Shown here: piece after piece, positions 27,673-36,665 of the stretch
Layout of the letters: each line of letters begins with the position of its first letter
How positions within the stretch are numbered: position 1 is the stretch's first letter
Assembly (NCBI RefSeq): GCF_016862175.1
Contig: NZ_BOML01000021.1
Coordinates: 124,001-188,000 of the forward strand
Direction of reading: 5' to 3'
Source: Paractinoplanes durhamensis
Lineage (GTDB): Bacteria; Actinomycetota; Actinomycetes; Mycobacteriales; Micromonosporaceae
DNA length: 64,000 nt
Translations under genes and position numbers: made by a program
The notes under the pieces: model-generated
The model's input: only the letters and a program-made list of their open reading frames with translations
Told to the model about the DNA's origin: nothing
Databases searched by the model: none

Positions 27673-28437
27673 TCAGGAAGCATCCATCTGCTTGCGCAGC
27701 TTGGCGAGGGCCTTGGTGAGCAGGCGGGAGACGTGCATCTGGGAGATGCCGACCTGATCGGCGATCTCGCTCTGGGTCAGGTTGCCGTAGAAACGCAGGC
27801 TGATGATCTTCTGCTCGCGTTCGTCCAGGCGGGCGAGCGCCGGGCCGAGCGCGACGCGCAGCTCGGCCAGCTCGAAGCCGTCGTCCTCGCCGCCGAGGGT
27901 GTCGCCGAGGGTGGTGCTGCCGTCCTCGTTCGCCGGGGTGGAGAGGCTGGTGGAGTTGTAGGCGCGGGCGCCCTCCAGGCCTTCCAGGACATCTTCCTCG
28001 CTGATCTCGAGGTGGGCGGCGATGTCGGCGACGGTGGGGGAGCGGCCGAGGGTGTGGCTGAGCGCGCTGTTCGCGCCGGTGATCGCCAGCCGGAGCTCCT
28101 GCAGGCGCCGCGGGACCCGGATGGACCAGGTGCGGTCGCGGAAGTGCCGCTTCAGCTCGCCGACGATGGTCGGGATGGCGAAACCGGCGAACTCGATGCC
28201 GCGGTCGGGGTCGAACCGGTCGATCGCCTTGATCAGCCCCATCACGGCGACCTGGTTGAGGTCGTCGACCGGCTCGCCGCGGCCGGAGTAGCGGTTCGCC
28301 AGGTGCCGGGCCAGCGGCAGCCAGGCCTCGATCGCCTCGTCCCGGGCGCGCGCCCGCGACGGGTGACCGGCCGGCATGGCGGCCAGGGCCAGGATCAAAT
28401 CTCCGGCGCGATCGGTGCTGACTGCTACGGCTGTCAT
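27673..28437 (-). CDS. SigB/SigF-family alternative sigma factor
   Basis: 254 residues from ATG 28437. Region 2 includes DDLNQVAVMGLIKAIDRFDP and FAGFAIPTIVGELKRHFRD, hallmark of SigB/F sigma factors; region 3 is SPTVADIAAHLEISEEDV; region 4 HTH is LTQSEIADQVGISQMHVSRLL. General-stress or developmental role by family. The fusion kinase/phosphatase and the STAS protein lie downstream on the same strand, 105 bp away, and form a complete partner-switching set apart from any separate RsbW gene. Confidence 0.92.
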   Translation of the reverse strand: MTAVAVSTDRAGDLILALAAMPAGHPSRARARDEAIEAWLPLARHLANRYSGRGEPVDDLNQVAVMGLIKAIDRFDPDRGIEFAGFAIPTIVGELKRHFRDRTWSIRVPRRLQELRLAITGANSALSHTLGRSPTVADIAAHLEISEEDVLEGLEGARAYNSTSLSTPANEDGSTTLGDTLGGEDDGFELAELRVALGPALARLDEREQKIISLRFYGNLTQSEIADQVGISQMHVSRLLTKALAKLRKQMDAS

Positions 28438-28620
28438 GAGGCTTCTCCCTGCAGAGATGTCCACGATAGTGCGGTAATTGCCGCGCAGCATCTGTTCCCG
28501 GCGGGGACCTGGGGCTAAACCCATCCGATCGGGTGGGAAATGTCGGCCGATCGGAGGTTGTCCGGCCACGGAGGGGGACGAAATTGCTGTACGGCAACGG
28601 TCTGTGGAGAATGTTCCGCC

Positions 28621-30156
28621 GTGAAGGTGCTCGAGCTGCACAGATGGACCCTGCGCCGCCGGGTGGCGGGACTGTTCGCCGTCGCCGGTCTGGCGATCGC
28701 CGGCATCGGCGTCTCCGCCGCGATCACCACCGCCGACAGCAACCGGCACCTCGACACCATCCTCAACAAGACCGGTCCGATGCGGGTCGCCGGGCAGGAG
28801 CTCTACTCGGCCTTCCTCGACCAGGAGACCGGCATCCGCGGGTACGCGCTGAGCCGCTCGGCGAAGAACCTCGAGCCCTACCAGCAGGGCGTCGTCACCG
28901 AGGAGAAGCTGCTCGGCGACATCGAGAAGCTCAACGCCAAGCACGGGCTCCCCTCGATCGCGGCCGACCTGACCCGGGTGCGGCAGGTGGCGCAGCGGTG
29001 GCGGACCGACGTCGCCGAGCCGGTCATCACCGGCACCGGCCCGCAGGTCGACGAGGCGGCGGGCACCGCCCGGTTCGACGCGGTCCGGGCCTCGGTCGAC
29101 CAGCTCCAGGCCGACATCCTGGTGCTGCGCAACGAGGCGGTCGACGCCGCCCGGCGCACCGGGTCGGTCCTGGTCGGGCTGGAGATCGGCGCCGCCGGGG
29201 TGGTGCTGCTGGTCGGCGCGCTGATGATGTTCCTGCTCGACCGGCTGGTCACCCGGCCGGTGACCGACCTCGCCGAGCAGGTCCGCCGGGTGGCGGCCGG
29301 CGACTACGAACGGCAGATCACCAGCGGCGGTTCGCCCGAGCTGCGCAGCCTCGCCGCCGACGTGGACGGCATGCGCCGGCGGATCGCCGACGAGTTGCAG
29401 GAGGTCCGCGCGGCCCGGGCGCTGGCCGAGTCGGCCACCGAGCGCCTCGAGGCCAAGGCCGAGGAGCTGACCCGTTCCAACCGCGATCTCGAGCAGTTCG
29501 CCTACGTCGCGTCGCACGACCTGCAGGAGCCGCTGCGCAAGGTGGCCAGCTTCTGCCAGCTGCTGCAGCGCCGCTACGCCGGGCAGCTGGACGCGCGGGC
29601 CGACCAGTACATCGGGTTCGCGGTCGACGGCGCCGACCGGATGCAGCGGCTGATCAACGACCTGCTGGCGTTCTCCCGGATCGGGCGGATCACCACCGGG
29701 TTCAAGCGGATCGAGCTCGGCCGGATGCTGACCGAGGTCGGTTCGCAGCTGGAGCACCGATCCGCGGAGGCGGACATCGGCTGGGGTGAGCTGCCCGCGG
29801 TCGAGGGCGAGGAGCCGCTGCTCACCACGCTCTTCGTCAACCTGATCGGCAACTCGCTGAAGTTCCGCCGGCCCGATGTGCCGCCGGTCGTCCGGGTCAC
29901 CGCCCGGCGTGACGGCGAGCAGTGGGCGATCAACGTGCGGGACAACGGCATCGGCATCGAGAAGGAGTTCGCCGACAAGGTCTTCGTCATCTTCCAGCGG
30001 CTGCACCCGCGCGAGGCGTACGAGGGCACCGGCATCGGCCTGGCCATCGTGAAGAAGATCGTCGAGTACCACGGCGGCCGGATCTGGCTGGACCTGGACG
30101 CGACCGAGGGTTCGTCGATCTGGTTCACCCTGCCGGCGGCGGAAGAGTCGCCCTGA
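28621..30156 (+). CDS. CHASE3-HAMP sensor histidine kinase
   Basis: 511 residues from GTG 28621 (GGAG upstream). Membrane segments near 17-35 and 187-207 flank an extracytoplasmic four-helix CHASE3 domain containing [18 protein letters not shown] follows, then a coiled coil and HisKA with His299 in [15 protein letters not shown], as in Cph1-like kinases, and HATPase with DNGIGIE and GTGIGLAIV. Divergent from the sigma factor across 183 bp. No response regulator is adjacent, so it may feed the receiver of the fusion protein; that is inference. Confidence 0.9.
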   Translation: MKVLELHRWTLRRRVAGLFAVAGLAIAGIGVSAAITTADSNRHLDTILNKTGPMRVAGQELYSAFLDQETGIRGYALSRSAKNLEPYQQGVVTEEKLLGDIEKLNAKHGLPSIAADLTRVRQVAQRWRTDVAEPVITGTGPQVDEAAGTARFDAVRASVDQLQADILVLRNEAVDAARRTGSVLVGLEIGAAGVVLLVGALMMFLLDRLVTRPVTDLAEQVRRVAAGDYERQITSGGSPELRSLAADVDGMRRRIADELQEVRAARALAESATERLEAKAEELTRSNRDLEQFAYVASHDLQEPLRKVASFCQLLQRRYAGQLDARADQYIGFAVDGADRMQRLINDLLAFSRIGRITTGFKRIELGRMLTEVGSQLEHRSAEADIGWGELPAVEGEEPLLTTLFVNLIGNSLKFRRPDVPPVVRVTARRDGEQWAINVRDNGIGIEKEFADKVFVIFQRLHPREAYEGTGIGLAIVKKIVEYHGGRIWLDLDATEGSSIWFTLPAAEESP

Positions 30157-30504
30157 GCTCGATTTTCGATCATCGGCACGGGGAAGGCGTGCCGCGTGGG
30201 CGCCGAAGGCATCGACTTCCTTACCGGGCGGCCGCGGTGACCCCGGGGTGCGCCGATGCGCGTACAGTCTCGGGGTAACCGGCAGTTTTCCGGTGCTGTG
30301 CCATTTCAATGGCCTCGGTGGACCTCGTCCCGCCCGTGCGATCGGGCCGGACCCGCGTTTGCGTTGGTCCCGGACCTCCAGTCACTGATCGTGCTGGCCA
30401 TCAAGATCATCAACCGTACGTCGGTCTGATAGACCCCTGGCTGTGGCGGCTCGACTGATTCAGCGGTCCGTCGCAGCCAGGATCACCGCGCGAAATGGAG
30501 ACAA
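30157..30504. other. 348-bp gap with stable hairpins upstream of a small ORF
   Basis: No credible ORF. It holds a 14-bp stem with two wobbles (30436-30449 with 30468-30481) ending 23 nt before the small ORF's ATG, and a smaller GCCATT-TC-AATGGC hairpin around 30301-30314. I matched no known riboswitch. It may be the structured leader of the 57-residue ORF, or an unrecognised RNA. Confidence 0.4.
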
Positions 30505-30678
30505 ATGATCATTTCCAAGGCACTCATCCTCGCCGAGCTGCGCAATCGCGGGCAGAATCACCGCGCCGACTTCGTCGACCGGCAGCTCCCCGACGAGGTC
30601 GACACCAACAAGCACGGCGGCCTGCTGGCCACCCTGCAGCTTGACCTGGAGAAGCTGGCCAGCTCAGACCCTATGTAG
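30505..30678 (+). CDS. 57-residue soluble hypothetical protein
   Basis: ATG 30505 with GGAGA 5 nt upstream; codons are GC-ending throughout. The peptide begins MIISKALILAELRNRG and ends KLASSDPM, rich in charged residues and Leu and predicted mostly helical (ADFVDRQLPDEVDTNKHGG in the middle). No membrane segment, no cysteine. I do not recognise a family. Codon use and RBS support it being real. Confidence 0.65.
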   Translation: MIISKALILAELRNRGQNHRADFVDRQLPDEVDTNKHGGLLATLQLDLEKLASSDPM

Positions 30679-30711
30679 AAAACCGAGCAAGGGTCCGCTA
30701 CGGTAGGCCGC

Positions 30712-31041
30712 ATGACGACCCCCGTGCGGGTGACCGCCGCCGTGTCGAAGGTGCTGGCCGCGTTCCTGGCGGATCCGGCGGCCGACCGCTACGGCCTCGA
30801 CCTGATGCGTGCCACCGGCCATCCCAGCGGCACCCTCTATCCGATCCTGCTGCGCCTGCAGCACGCCGGCTGGGTCGAGGCGGTGTGGGAGGAGATCGAT
30901 CCGGTCGCCGCCGCCCGGCCCGCCCGCCGCTACTACCGGCTGACCCCCGACGGCCTGATCGCCGCCCGCACCGAGATCGCCGCCCTGCGGCAGCAGCTCG
31001 ACCGGGCCACCGGCACCGTCACGAAGCCGAGGCCCGCATGA
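30712..31041 (+). CDS. PadR-family transcriptional regulator
   Basis: 109 residues. Winged helix with DRYGLDLMRATGHPSGTLYPILLRLQHAGWV, the PadR signature (Y-G/S-GTLYPxLxRL), and the wing RRYYRLTPDGL. Short subfamily without a long C-terminal helix bundle. ATGA overlap with the membrane protein downstream, which it probably regulates. Confidence 0.92.
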   Translation: MTTPVRVTAAVSKVLAAFLADPAADRYGLDLMRATGHPSGTLYPILLRLQHAGWVEAVWEEIDPVAAARPARRYYRLTPDGLIAARTEIAALRQQLDRATGTVTKPRPA

Positions 31042-33047
31042 GCCGCCTCGCGCACCGCTTCCTCGACGCGGCCGCACGCCGCTGGCCGGCCGAGATCCGC
31101 GACGAGATGGCCCAGGAATGGCACGCCGAACTCGCCGCGATCGAAACTGAGCCGGGCGGCAAGAGACGATCATTTGCGTACGCGTTGAGCCTGCTCCTGT
31201 CCCCGCCGGTCAAGGACCGCACCGGCGCACCCAGGGGCTGGGCGGAAACCACCGGCGCCCTCGCCCCGGCCGGGGCGCTGATCCTGACCGGGTTGCTGAC
31301 CCTCGGCGTGGCCCGGGGCGCCGACCTGCTGACCAGTTTCCTGTTCGACCTGGCCGGCCTCGACCCGTACGTTCTGGCCTGGCCGTCCGCCATCGCCAAC
31401 GGTGTCCTGGTCGCGGTGTGGTGCCTGCTGGCCGGCCGCTGGCTCGGCCGCCGCGTGCCCCTGGAGGAGACCGCCCGGCTCGGCCCGGCCGCGTCGGCCG
31501 CGTTCGCGCCGCTGCTGTTCGTTCCCGCCCTGCTCATCCCGGCCGTCACCGACTCGGATCCGCTCTACATCGCCGGCCTGCTGATCGGCCTGCTGGTCTG
31601 GGTCCCCGGGATGGCGGCGCTCGGCGCGGCCGTCGCCCGCGGCCGGCGCGGTCTCCCGTCGATGCTGATCGGCACCCCGCTGCTCGGCGTGCTCGGCGCG
31701 ATGGCCGCCACCCTGCCGATGATCGTGGCCGGCCCGGGCGGCCCGTCCGTCGGCCTGCGCGCGGCGGCGGCGTCGCTGCTGAACGGCACGGTGCCGGACG
31801 AATACATGGTCATCCCGGAGGGCGCCCTGTCCAGCCGCGGCTTCTACTTCTTCGGGCCGTGGGCGATCACACTGGCCACGTTCGGCGTCCTCGCGCTGGC
31901 CTTCGGTACGGCCGCTCTGCGGCCGCTGCCCCAGCTCGCCCCGACCGCCTCGCCCGCCGGGGACGAACCAGCCCCGAGGCCGTCCATCGTGGTGGCCGTC
32001 GGCGCCGCCGGCGTGGCGCTGGCGGTGATCGCCTGGGCCTACACCGTGACCATCCTCAGCCCGGGAATGCTGACGGTCTCCGCGACCGCCCCGATGCCGG
32101 GCGGCGACGGCGAGATCTACCTGTGGGTGGCCGAGCTGCGCTGGAGCGCGATCCTGATGGCCGCGCTGGCCATGCTGATCGCCACCGCCGACCGGCGCCG
32201 CGCGCTGGCCGCGACGCTGGTGCTGGCCGGCGCGCTGGTGGCAGCGGACGGCGTGCTCGTCCGGGTACACGCCGCCGGGGCCGGCGGCCTGCGGCTGACG
32301 CTGCTGATCGGGGCGGTCCTGGTCGCCGCGGCCTGGTTGGTCGCCCGTGGCCCGCTGCCGGGCGCCGGGGTCACCACAGTGGTGCGCCGCCGGGCCGGCG
32401 CGGCCGCGGTGATCGCGGCCGGCTGTGCCCCACTGCTGCTCACCCAGGGCACGCCCGGCGTGAACCACCCGTTCCTGCCGGCCGGCCTGCAGCTGACCAC
32501 GACCGGGCTGGTGGTCCTCGGGATGCTGCTCGCCGCCATCCCGGCGGTGACCCTCAGCCGCTACCGGGTCCCGGCGTGGGCGGCCGTCCTGCTCATCGGC
32601 GTGCCGGTCGTGGCCGTCACCGTCGCCGGGTTCGCACCGGTCTCCACCGAGTCCGAGGACACCGGCTACGGCGCGCTGGGCGCGCTGGTCGGGCTGCCGG
32701 TGGCCATCGTGGTGCTCGCGCTGCTCCGCCGGCACCGGCCGCGGCGCCGTGGCCGCACGGCCGCGCTGTGGACCCTGCTGACCCTGGCCGGCCTGCCCGC
32801 GACCTTCGCGATCCTGTTCACCGGGGTGGCCCTGACCAGCATCGTGCCCGATCTGCTGTTCGCCGTCGAGGGGCTCGGCTACCCGGCCGACGGCATCTCG
32901 TTCGTCCCGGGCGCCGTCCTGCTGATGACCCCGTTCGCAGCCCTGATGTCGGCCCGCCTCGACGGCCGGCCCGGCCAGGGGGAGCAGGCAGCCCAGCCCT
33001 GGCCGGCCCCCGATCCGCTCAGCTCAGGCGAGACCGTGCCCGGCTGA
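31038..33047 (+). CDS. Large polytopic membrane protein coupled to PadR
   Basis: 669 residues. A cytosolic N-terminus of about 75 residues (RWPAEIRDEMAQEWHAELAAIE, like the permease-associated motif seen after many PadR genes) precedes about 14 hydrophobic segments. No enzymatic motif was seen. PadR-membrane protein pairs in actinobacteria often respond to membrane stress or antibiotics. Function unknown. Its 3' end overlaps the convergent gene by 24 bp. Confidence 0.75.
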   Translation: MSRLAHRFLDAAARRWPAEIRDEMAQEWHAELAAIETEPGGKRRSFAYALSLLLSPPVKDRTGAPRGWAETTGALAPAGALILTGLLTLGVARGADLLTSFLFDLAGLDPYVLAWPSAIANGVLVAVWCLLAGRWLGRRVPLEETARLGPAASAAFAPLLFVPALLIPAVTDSDPLYIAGLLIGLLVWVPGMAALGAAVARGRRGLPSMLIGTPLLGVLGAMAATLPMIVAGPGGPSVGLRAAAASLLNGTVPDEYMVIPEGALSSRGFYFFGPWAITLATFGVLALAFGTAALRPLPQLAPTASPAGDEPAPRPSIVVAVGAAGVALAVIAWAYTVTILSPGMLTVSATAPMPGGDGEIYLWVAELRWSAILMAALAMLIATADRRRALAATLVLAGALVAADGVLVRVHAAGAGGLRLTLLIGAVLVAAAWLVARGPLPGAGVTTVVRRRAGAAAVIAAGCAPLLLTQGTPGVNHPFLPAGLQLTTTGLVVLGMLLAAIPAVTLSRYRVPAWAAVLLIGVPVVAVTVAGFAPVSTESEDTGYGALGALVGLPVAIVVLALLRRHRPRRRGRTAALWTLLTLAGLPATFAILFTGVALTSIVPDLLFAVEGLGYPADGISFVPGAVLLMTPFAALMSARLDGRPGQGEQAAQPWPAPDPLSSGETVPG

Positions 33048-33704
33048 ACGCCTTTCCCGGGCCGGATCCTCGGCCCGGGCCCGGCTGATCCGCGCGCCGA
33101 GCACGTTGGGCGCGACGCACCACAGCAGCACGACCACGGTGGACGCGGCGAAGCCGATGGCTGACGGCGTTCCGGTGAACATGGCCTGGGCGTTTCCGTA
33201 CGGGGTCAGCCATCGGCCCAGGCCGCCGCCCGGGTCGATCGCTCCGAGCAGGACGGTCACCGCCATCGGCACCACGATGGTCGCGGCCATCGCGACGACA
33301 CGGCGGCGAAACAGCAGGCCGCAGGCCGTTCCGACCAGCTGCGCGATCGCCTGGGCCAGCACCGAGGCGGCGACGAGCGCGGCGAACCGGGCGGCGGACG
33401 GCCAGACGCCGCCCGCCGGCGCGGTCGCCGCCGCGGCCAGCAGCACGCCGGCCAGGGCGAAGCTCGCCGCCAGCCGCACGGCGGCGAGCACCCGCGGCGC
33501 GAGCCGGCGGTCGGCCGCGGGCTCGGATCGGGTCAGGCCGGCCACGGCGAGGACGCCGAAGAACGGCACGAGCACCGACATCGCCAGTTGCACGATCTCC
33601 AGCACGTCGCGGAAGGCCGGGGGATCGGAGCCGGAGGCCGCGGCGAGCCAGGCGGCGACGGCGCCGGCGAGAAGGGTGGCGGTGGCGAGCAGGAGCGTTG
33701 TCAT
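33024..33704 (-). CDS. Six-segment membrane protein, possible ABC-2-type permease
   Basis: 226 residues, about six hydrophobic segments with arginines at expected cytosolic loops; the end (SRARAEDPARERR) is basic. Weakly like ABC-2 export permeases, but no ATPase gene is adjacent. Divergent from a NarL-type two-component system across 129 bp carrying a paired direct repeat, so it is the probable target of that system. Confidence 0.6.
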   Translation of the reverse strand: MTTLLLATATLLAGAVAAWLAAASGSDPPAFRDVLEIVQLAMSVLVPFFGVLAVAGLTRSEPAADRRLAPRVLAAVRLAASFALAGVLLAAAATAPAGGVWPSAARFAALVAASVLAQAIAQLVGTACGLLFRRRVVAMAATIVVPMAVTVLLGAIDPGGGLGRWLTPYGNAQAMFTGTPSAIGFAASTVVVLLWCVAPNVLGARISRARAEDPARERRSAGHGLA

Positions 33705-33764
33705 GCGGCCAGCTTTGTCCGGCGCCGGGCTGCTGTCGTCGGCAATCGGTCGCGGCCGGCGCCT

Positions 33765-33801
33765 ACTTTGGTCGGGGGTCCGCGCGACTTTGGTAGGGGG
33801 T
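33765..33801. promoter_or_regulatory. Paired direct repeat, candidate response-regulator site
   Basis: ACTTTGGTCGGGGGT (33765-33779) and ACTTTGGTAGGGGGT (33787-33801), one mismatch, 22 bp start to start (two helical turns). It sits between the membrane-protein gene and the kinase gene, an arrangement fitting side-by-side binding of a response-regulator dimer. Confidence 0.65.
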
Positions 33802-33833
33802 GCCGGCGCCCCGATTCGCATTAGCCTGACGGG

Positions 33834-34958
33834 GTGATCGGGGATCGGGTCCGGGATGTCGTCGCGGTCGTGGCCGCGCTGGCCATCGGCGCGCTCCTGG
33901 TGACCGTCGGCGATCCGACCGGCCCGGTGCCCGGCCTGGTGCCGTGGCCGGTGGATGTCGTGATCGGCGTGCCGGCCTGCTTCGCGCTGCTGCTCCGGCG
34001 CCGCCGCCCGCTCGGCCTCGCCGCGCTGGTCGTGCCGCTGAGCGCGGTCTCGGTGATGGCCACCGGCGCGGTCCTGGGCGCGGTGTTCGGCCTGGCACTG
34101 CGCCGCCGCCCTGCAGTCGCGGCCTGGTTCGCCGCGGGCTACCTCGGCACCATCCCGATCTACCTGCTGCTGCAGCGCGAGCCGCGGATGGCACTGTGGA
34201 CCGACCTCGTCGTCCGCGGCGTGCTGGTGACCGCGGCACTGGGTTGGGGGCTGTATGCCCGGGAGCGGCAGGCCCTGATCGACAACCTCGACGAGCGGGC
34301 CACCCGCGCCGAGGCCGAGCAGGCGTCCCGGGTCGCCGGGGCCCGCCGCGACGAGCGCGACCGGATCGCCCGCGAGATGCACGACGTGCTCGCCCACCGG
34401 CTGTCGATGATCAGCCTGCAGGCCGGCGCCCTGGAGCTGCACCCGGCCCTCGCCCCCGACGTGCACCAGGCGGCCGGGGTCATCCGGTCGGGCGCGCACG
34501 AGGCCCTGGAGGAGCTGCGGTCGGTCATCGGCGTGCTGCGCCACGACGCCGGGGAGGAGCCGGAGCCGCCGCAGCCCGGCCTGGCCGAGGTCCCGGACCT
34601 GGTGGCCGACGCCCGGCGCTTCGGCAGTGACGTCCGCCTCGACGACCACCTCGCCGAGCTGCGGCCGCCCGGCGTGACCGGCCGGGTCGCCTACCGGGTG
34701 GTGCAGGAGGCGCTGACCAACGCCCGCAAGCACGCCCCCGGCAACCCGGTGCGGCTGGTGCTGGACGGCGGCCCGGGGGAGGGCCTGCGGATCGAGGTGA
34801 GCAACCCGGCGCCGGGCGCCGCACCCGGTTCGGTGCCGGGCAGCGGGGTCGGGCTGGCCGGCCTGGCCGAGCGGGTCGAGCTGGCCGGCGGCCGCCTGGT
34901 GCACGGCCCGGCCGCGGGCCGCTTCCGCCTGGAGGCCCGGCTGCCGTGGCTGGCGTGA
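33834..34958 (+). CDS. NarL-type sensor histidine kinase
   Basis: 374 residues from GTG 33834. Four to five membrane segments in the first 140 residues with short loops (intramembrane-sensing type), then HisKA_3 with His183 in RIAREMHDVLAHRLSMI and an HATPase with VVQEALTNARKHAPG and GVGLAGLAERV. Partner of the response regulator downstream. The stop lies inside the first copy of a 35-bp tandem repeat. Confidence 0.9.
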   Translation: MIGDRVRDVVAVVAALAIGALLVTVGDPTGPVPGLVPWPVDVVIGVPACFALLLRRRRPLGLAALVVPLSAVSVMATGAVLGAVFGLALRRRPAVAAWFAAGYLGTIPIYLLLQREPRMALWTDLVVRGVLVTAALGWGLYARERQALIDNLDERATRAEAEQASRVAGARRDERDRIAREMHDVLAHRLSMISLQAGALELHPALAPDVHQAAGVIRSGAHEALEELRSVIGVLRHDAGEEPEPPQPGLAEVPDLVADARRFGSDVRLDDHLAELRPPGVTGRVAYRVVQEALTNARKHAPGNPVRLVLDGGPGEGLRIEVSNPAPGAAPGSVPGSGVGLAGLAERVELAGGRLVHGPAAGRFRLEARLPWLA

Positions 34959-35040
34959 CCGCCCTCCCGGCCCGGCTGCGGTGGCCGGCGTGACCGCCCG
35001 CCCGGCCCGGCTGCGGTGGCCCGCGTGACCGCCCGGCCGG
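34936..35040 (+). repeat. Three tandem copies of a 35-bp sequence at the kinase/regulator junction
   Basis: Copies start at 34936, 34971 and 35006 and share CCCGGCTGCSGTGGC and GCGTGACCGCCC. Copy 1 encodes the kinase C-terminus and stop; copy 3 contains the regulator's start; copy 2 is between. A 35-bp unit shifts the frame at each copy, so this looks like slippage that moved two once-overlapping genes apart. Confidence 0.75.
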
Positions 35041-35690
35041 TCCGGGTCGCGGTCGTCGACGACGATCCGCTGGTCCGCAGCGCGATCCGGTTGTTGTTCG
35101 CCGGCGCCGCGGACCTGGAGATCGTCGCCGAGGGCGCGGACGGCGCCGACGTGCCCGAGCTGGTCGACGCCCACCACCCCGACGTCGTCCTGCTCGACGT
35201 CCGGATGCCGCGGGTCGACGGCCTGGCCGCGGCCGAGCGGCTGTGCGCGCGCCCCCGCTTCCCGTACGTGGTGATGCTGACCACCTTCCACGCCGACGCG
35301 TACGTCCTGCGGGCGCTGCGCGCCGGCGCCTGCGGCTACCTGCTGAAGGACGCCCCGCCCCGGGAACTCCTGGACGCCGTCCGCCGGGTCGCCGCCGGCG
35401 AGCCGATCCTCAGCCCCGCGGTGACCCGCCGCCTGATCGAGCAGGTCGCCGACCCGGTCGGCCACGACCGGCGCGCGGCCGCCACCGCCCTGCTCGGCCG
35501 GGCCACCGACCGGGAGCGCGAGGTGGCCGGGGCGGTCGCCCGCGGCCTGTCGAACGCCCAGATCGGCGCCGAGCTCGGTATGGGCGTCCCGACGGTCAAG
35601 GCCCACGTGTCCCGCCTGCTCACCAAGCTCGACCTGGACAACCGAGTGCAGCTCGCCCTGCTCGTGCACGAGGCTACGTTGGGTGGATGA
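35016..35690 (+). CDS. NarL/LuxR-type response regulator
   Basis: 224 residues from GTG 35016; GTG 35025 inside the same repeat is an equally good start. Receiver with DDD (15-17), Asp61 in VVLLDVRMP and Lys in YLLKDAPP; C-terminal LuxR HTH REREVAGAVARGLSNAQIGAEL and VPTVKAHVSRLLTKL. Should bind the repeat at 33765-33801. ATGA overlap with the aldo/keto reductase. Confidence 0.92.
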   Translation: MARVTARPVRVAVVDDDPLVRSAIRLLFAGAADLEIVAEGADGADVPELVDAHHPDVVLLDVRMPRVDGLAAAERLCARPRFPYVVMLTTFHADAYVLRALRAGACGYLLKDAPPRELLDAVRRVAAGEPILSPAVTRRLIEQVADPVGHDRRAAATALLGRATDREREVAGAVARGLSNAQIGAELGMGVPTVKAHVSRLLTKLDLDNRVQLALLVHEATLGG

Positions 35691-36634
35691 GTTCACTCGG
35701 CAACAGCGGCATCGAGGTCTTCCCGCTCGCTCTCGGCGGCAACACGTTCGGCTGGACCAGCGACGAAGCGACCTCGCATCAGGTCCTGGACGCGTTCGTC
35801 GAGGCCGGCGGCAATTTCATCGACACCGCCGACGCCTACTCGGCCTGGGTGCCCGGCAATGCCGGCGGCGAGTCGGAGACGATCATCGGCGACTGGCTGA
35901 ACACCCGTGGCAACCGTGACCGCGTGGTCATCGGCACCAAGGTCAGCCAGCACCCGCAGTTCCGGGGCCTGGCCGCCGCCAATATCGCCGCCGCCGCGGA
36001 CGCGTCGCTGACCCGGCTGCAGACCGACCACATCGACGTCTATTACGCGCACTACGACGACGCCAACACCCCGCTCGAGGAGACGGCCGCCGCCTTCGAC
36101 GCCCTGGTCAAGGCGGGTAAGGTCCGGGCGATCGCGGTCAGCAACTACAGCGCCGACCGGATCCGCGAGTGGTTCGAGATCGCCCGCCGCGACGACCTCA
36201 CCCTCCCGGTGGCCGTTCAACCCCATTACAACCTGGTGAAGCGGATTGCGTACGAGCGTGACATCGCCCCGGTCGCGGCGGCCGAGAACCTCGCCGTCGT
36301 GCCGTACTACGCGCTGGCCAGCGGCTTCCTGACCGGAAAATACAAGACCACCGAGGACCTGGCCGGCGCCGTTCGAGGGCAGGGCGCCAAGGGGTATCTG
36401 TCGGAGGCCGGCCTGCAGGTGATCAAGGCCCTGGAGGAGATTGCCGGCGCTCACGGCGTCGCCCCGGCGACGGTGGCCCTGGCCTGGCTGCGCACCCGCC
36501 CGCACGTGGCCGCCCCGCTGGCCAGTGCCCGCACGGTGGAGCAGCTGCCGGCCCTGGTCGCGTCGGCCACCCTGGAGCTGGACGCCGACGAGCGCCGAGC
36601 CCTGGACGAGGTGTCCGCCCAGCTTCCTGAGTGA
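35687..36634 (+). CDS. Aldo/keto reductase
   Basis: 315 residues from ATG 35687 overlapping the regulator's stop. Tetrad visible as Asp/Tyr in FIDTADAYSAW, Lys in VIGTKVSQ and His in VYYAHYDD. The C-terminal ALAWLRTRPHVAAPLASARTVEQL is the cofactor-binding end. Similar to the YghZ/Tas-like group. Translational coupling to the response regulator suggests the system's stimulus may include a reactive carbonyl, a loose inference. Confidence 0.88.
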   Translation: MSSLGNSGIEVFPLALGGNTFGWTSDEATSHQVLDAFVEAGGNFIDTADAYSAWVPGNAGGESETIIGDWLNTRGNRDRVVIGTKVSQHPQFRGLAAANIAAAADASLTRLQTDHIDVYYAHYDDANTPLEETAAAFDALVKAGKVRAIAVSNYSADRIREWFEIARRDDLTLPVAVQPHYNLVKRIAYERDIAPVAAAENLAVVPYYALASGFLTGKYKTTEDLAGAVRGQGAKGYLSEAGLQVIKALEEIAGAHGVAPATVALAWLRTRPHVAAPLASARTVEQLPALVASATLELDADERRALDEVSAQLPE

Positions 36635-36665
36635 TCACTTGCGCCGGGGGCCGAGACTGTCTGTC

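Noticed and set aside
23219..28518. Very long open frames on other frames of the signalling region (over 1400 codons, both strands)
   Set aside because: They are shadows created by GC bias; their products are Arg/Gly/Ala-rich and lack domains, while the 1350-residue frame has every expected motif.
28440..28520. SigB-type promoter (GTTT...GGGAAC) in front of the sigma gene
   Set aside because: Spacing of 17 and a poor -10 box make it too weak to list.
30157..30504. Known riboswitch before the 57-residue ORF
   Set aside because: Hairpins are present but no conserved core of the classes I know (B12, TPP, glycine, c-di-AMP) could be matched.
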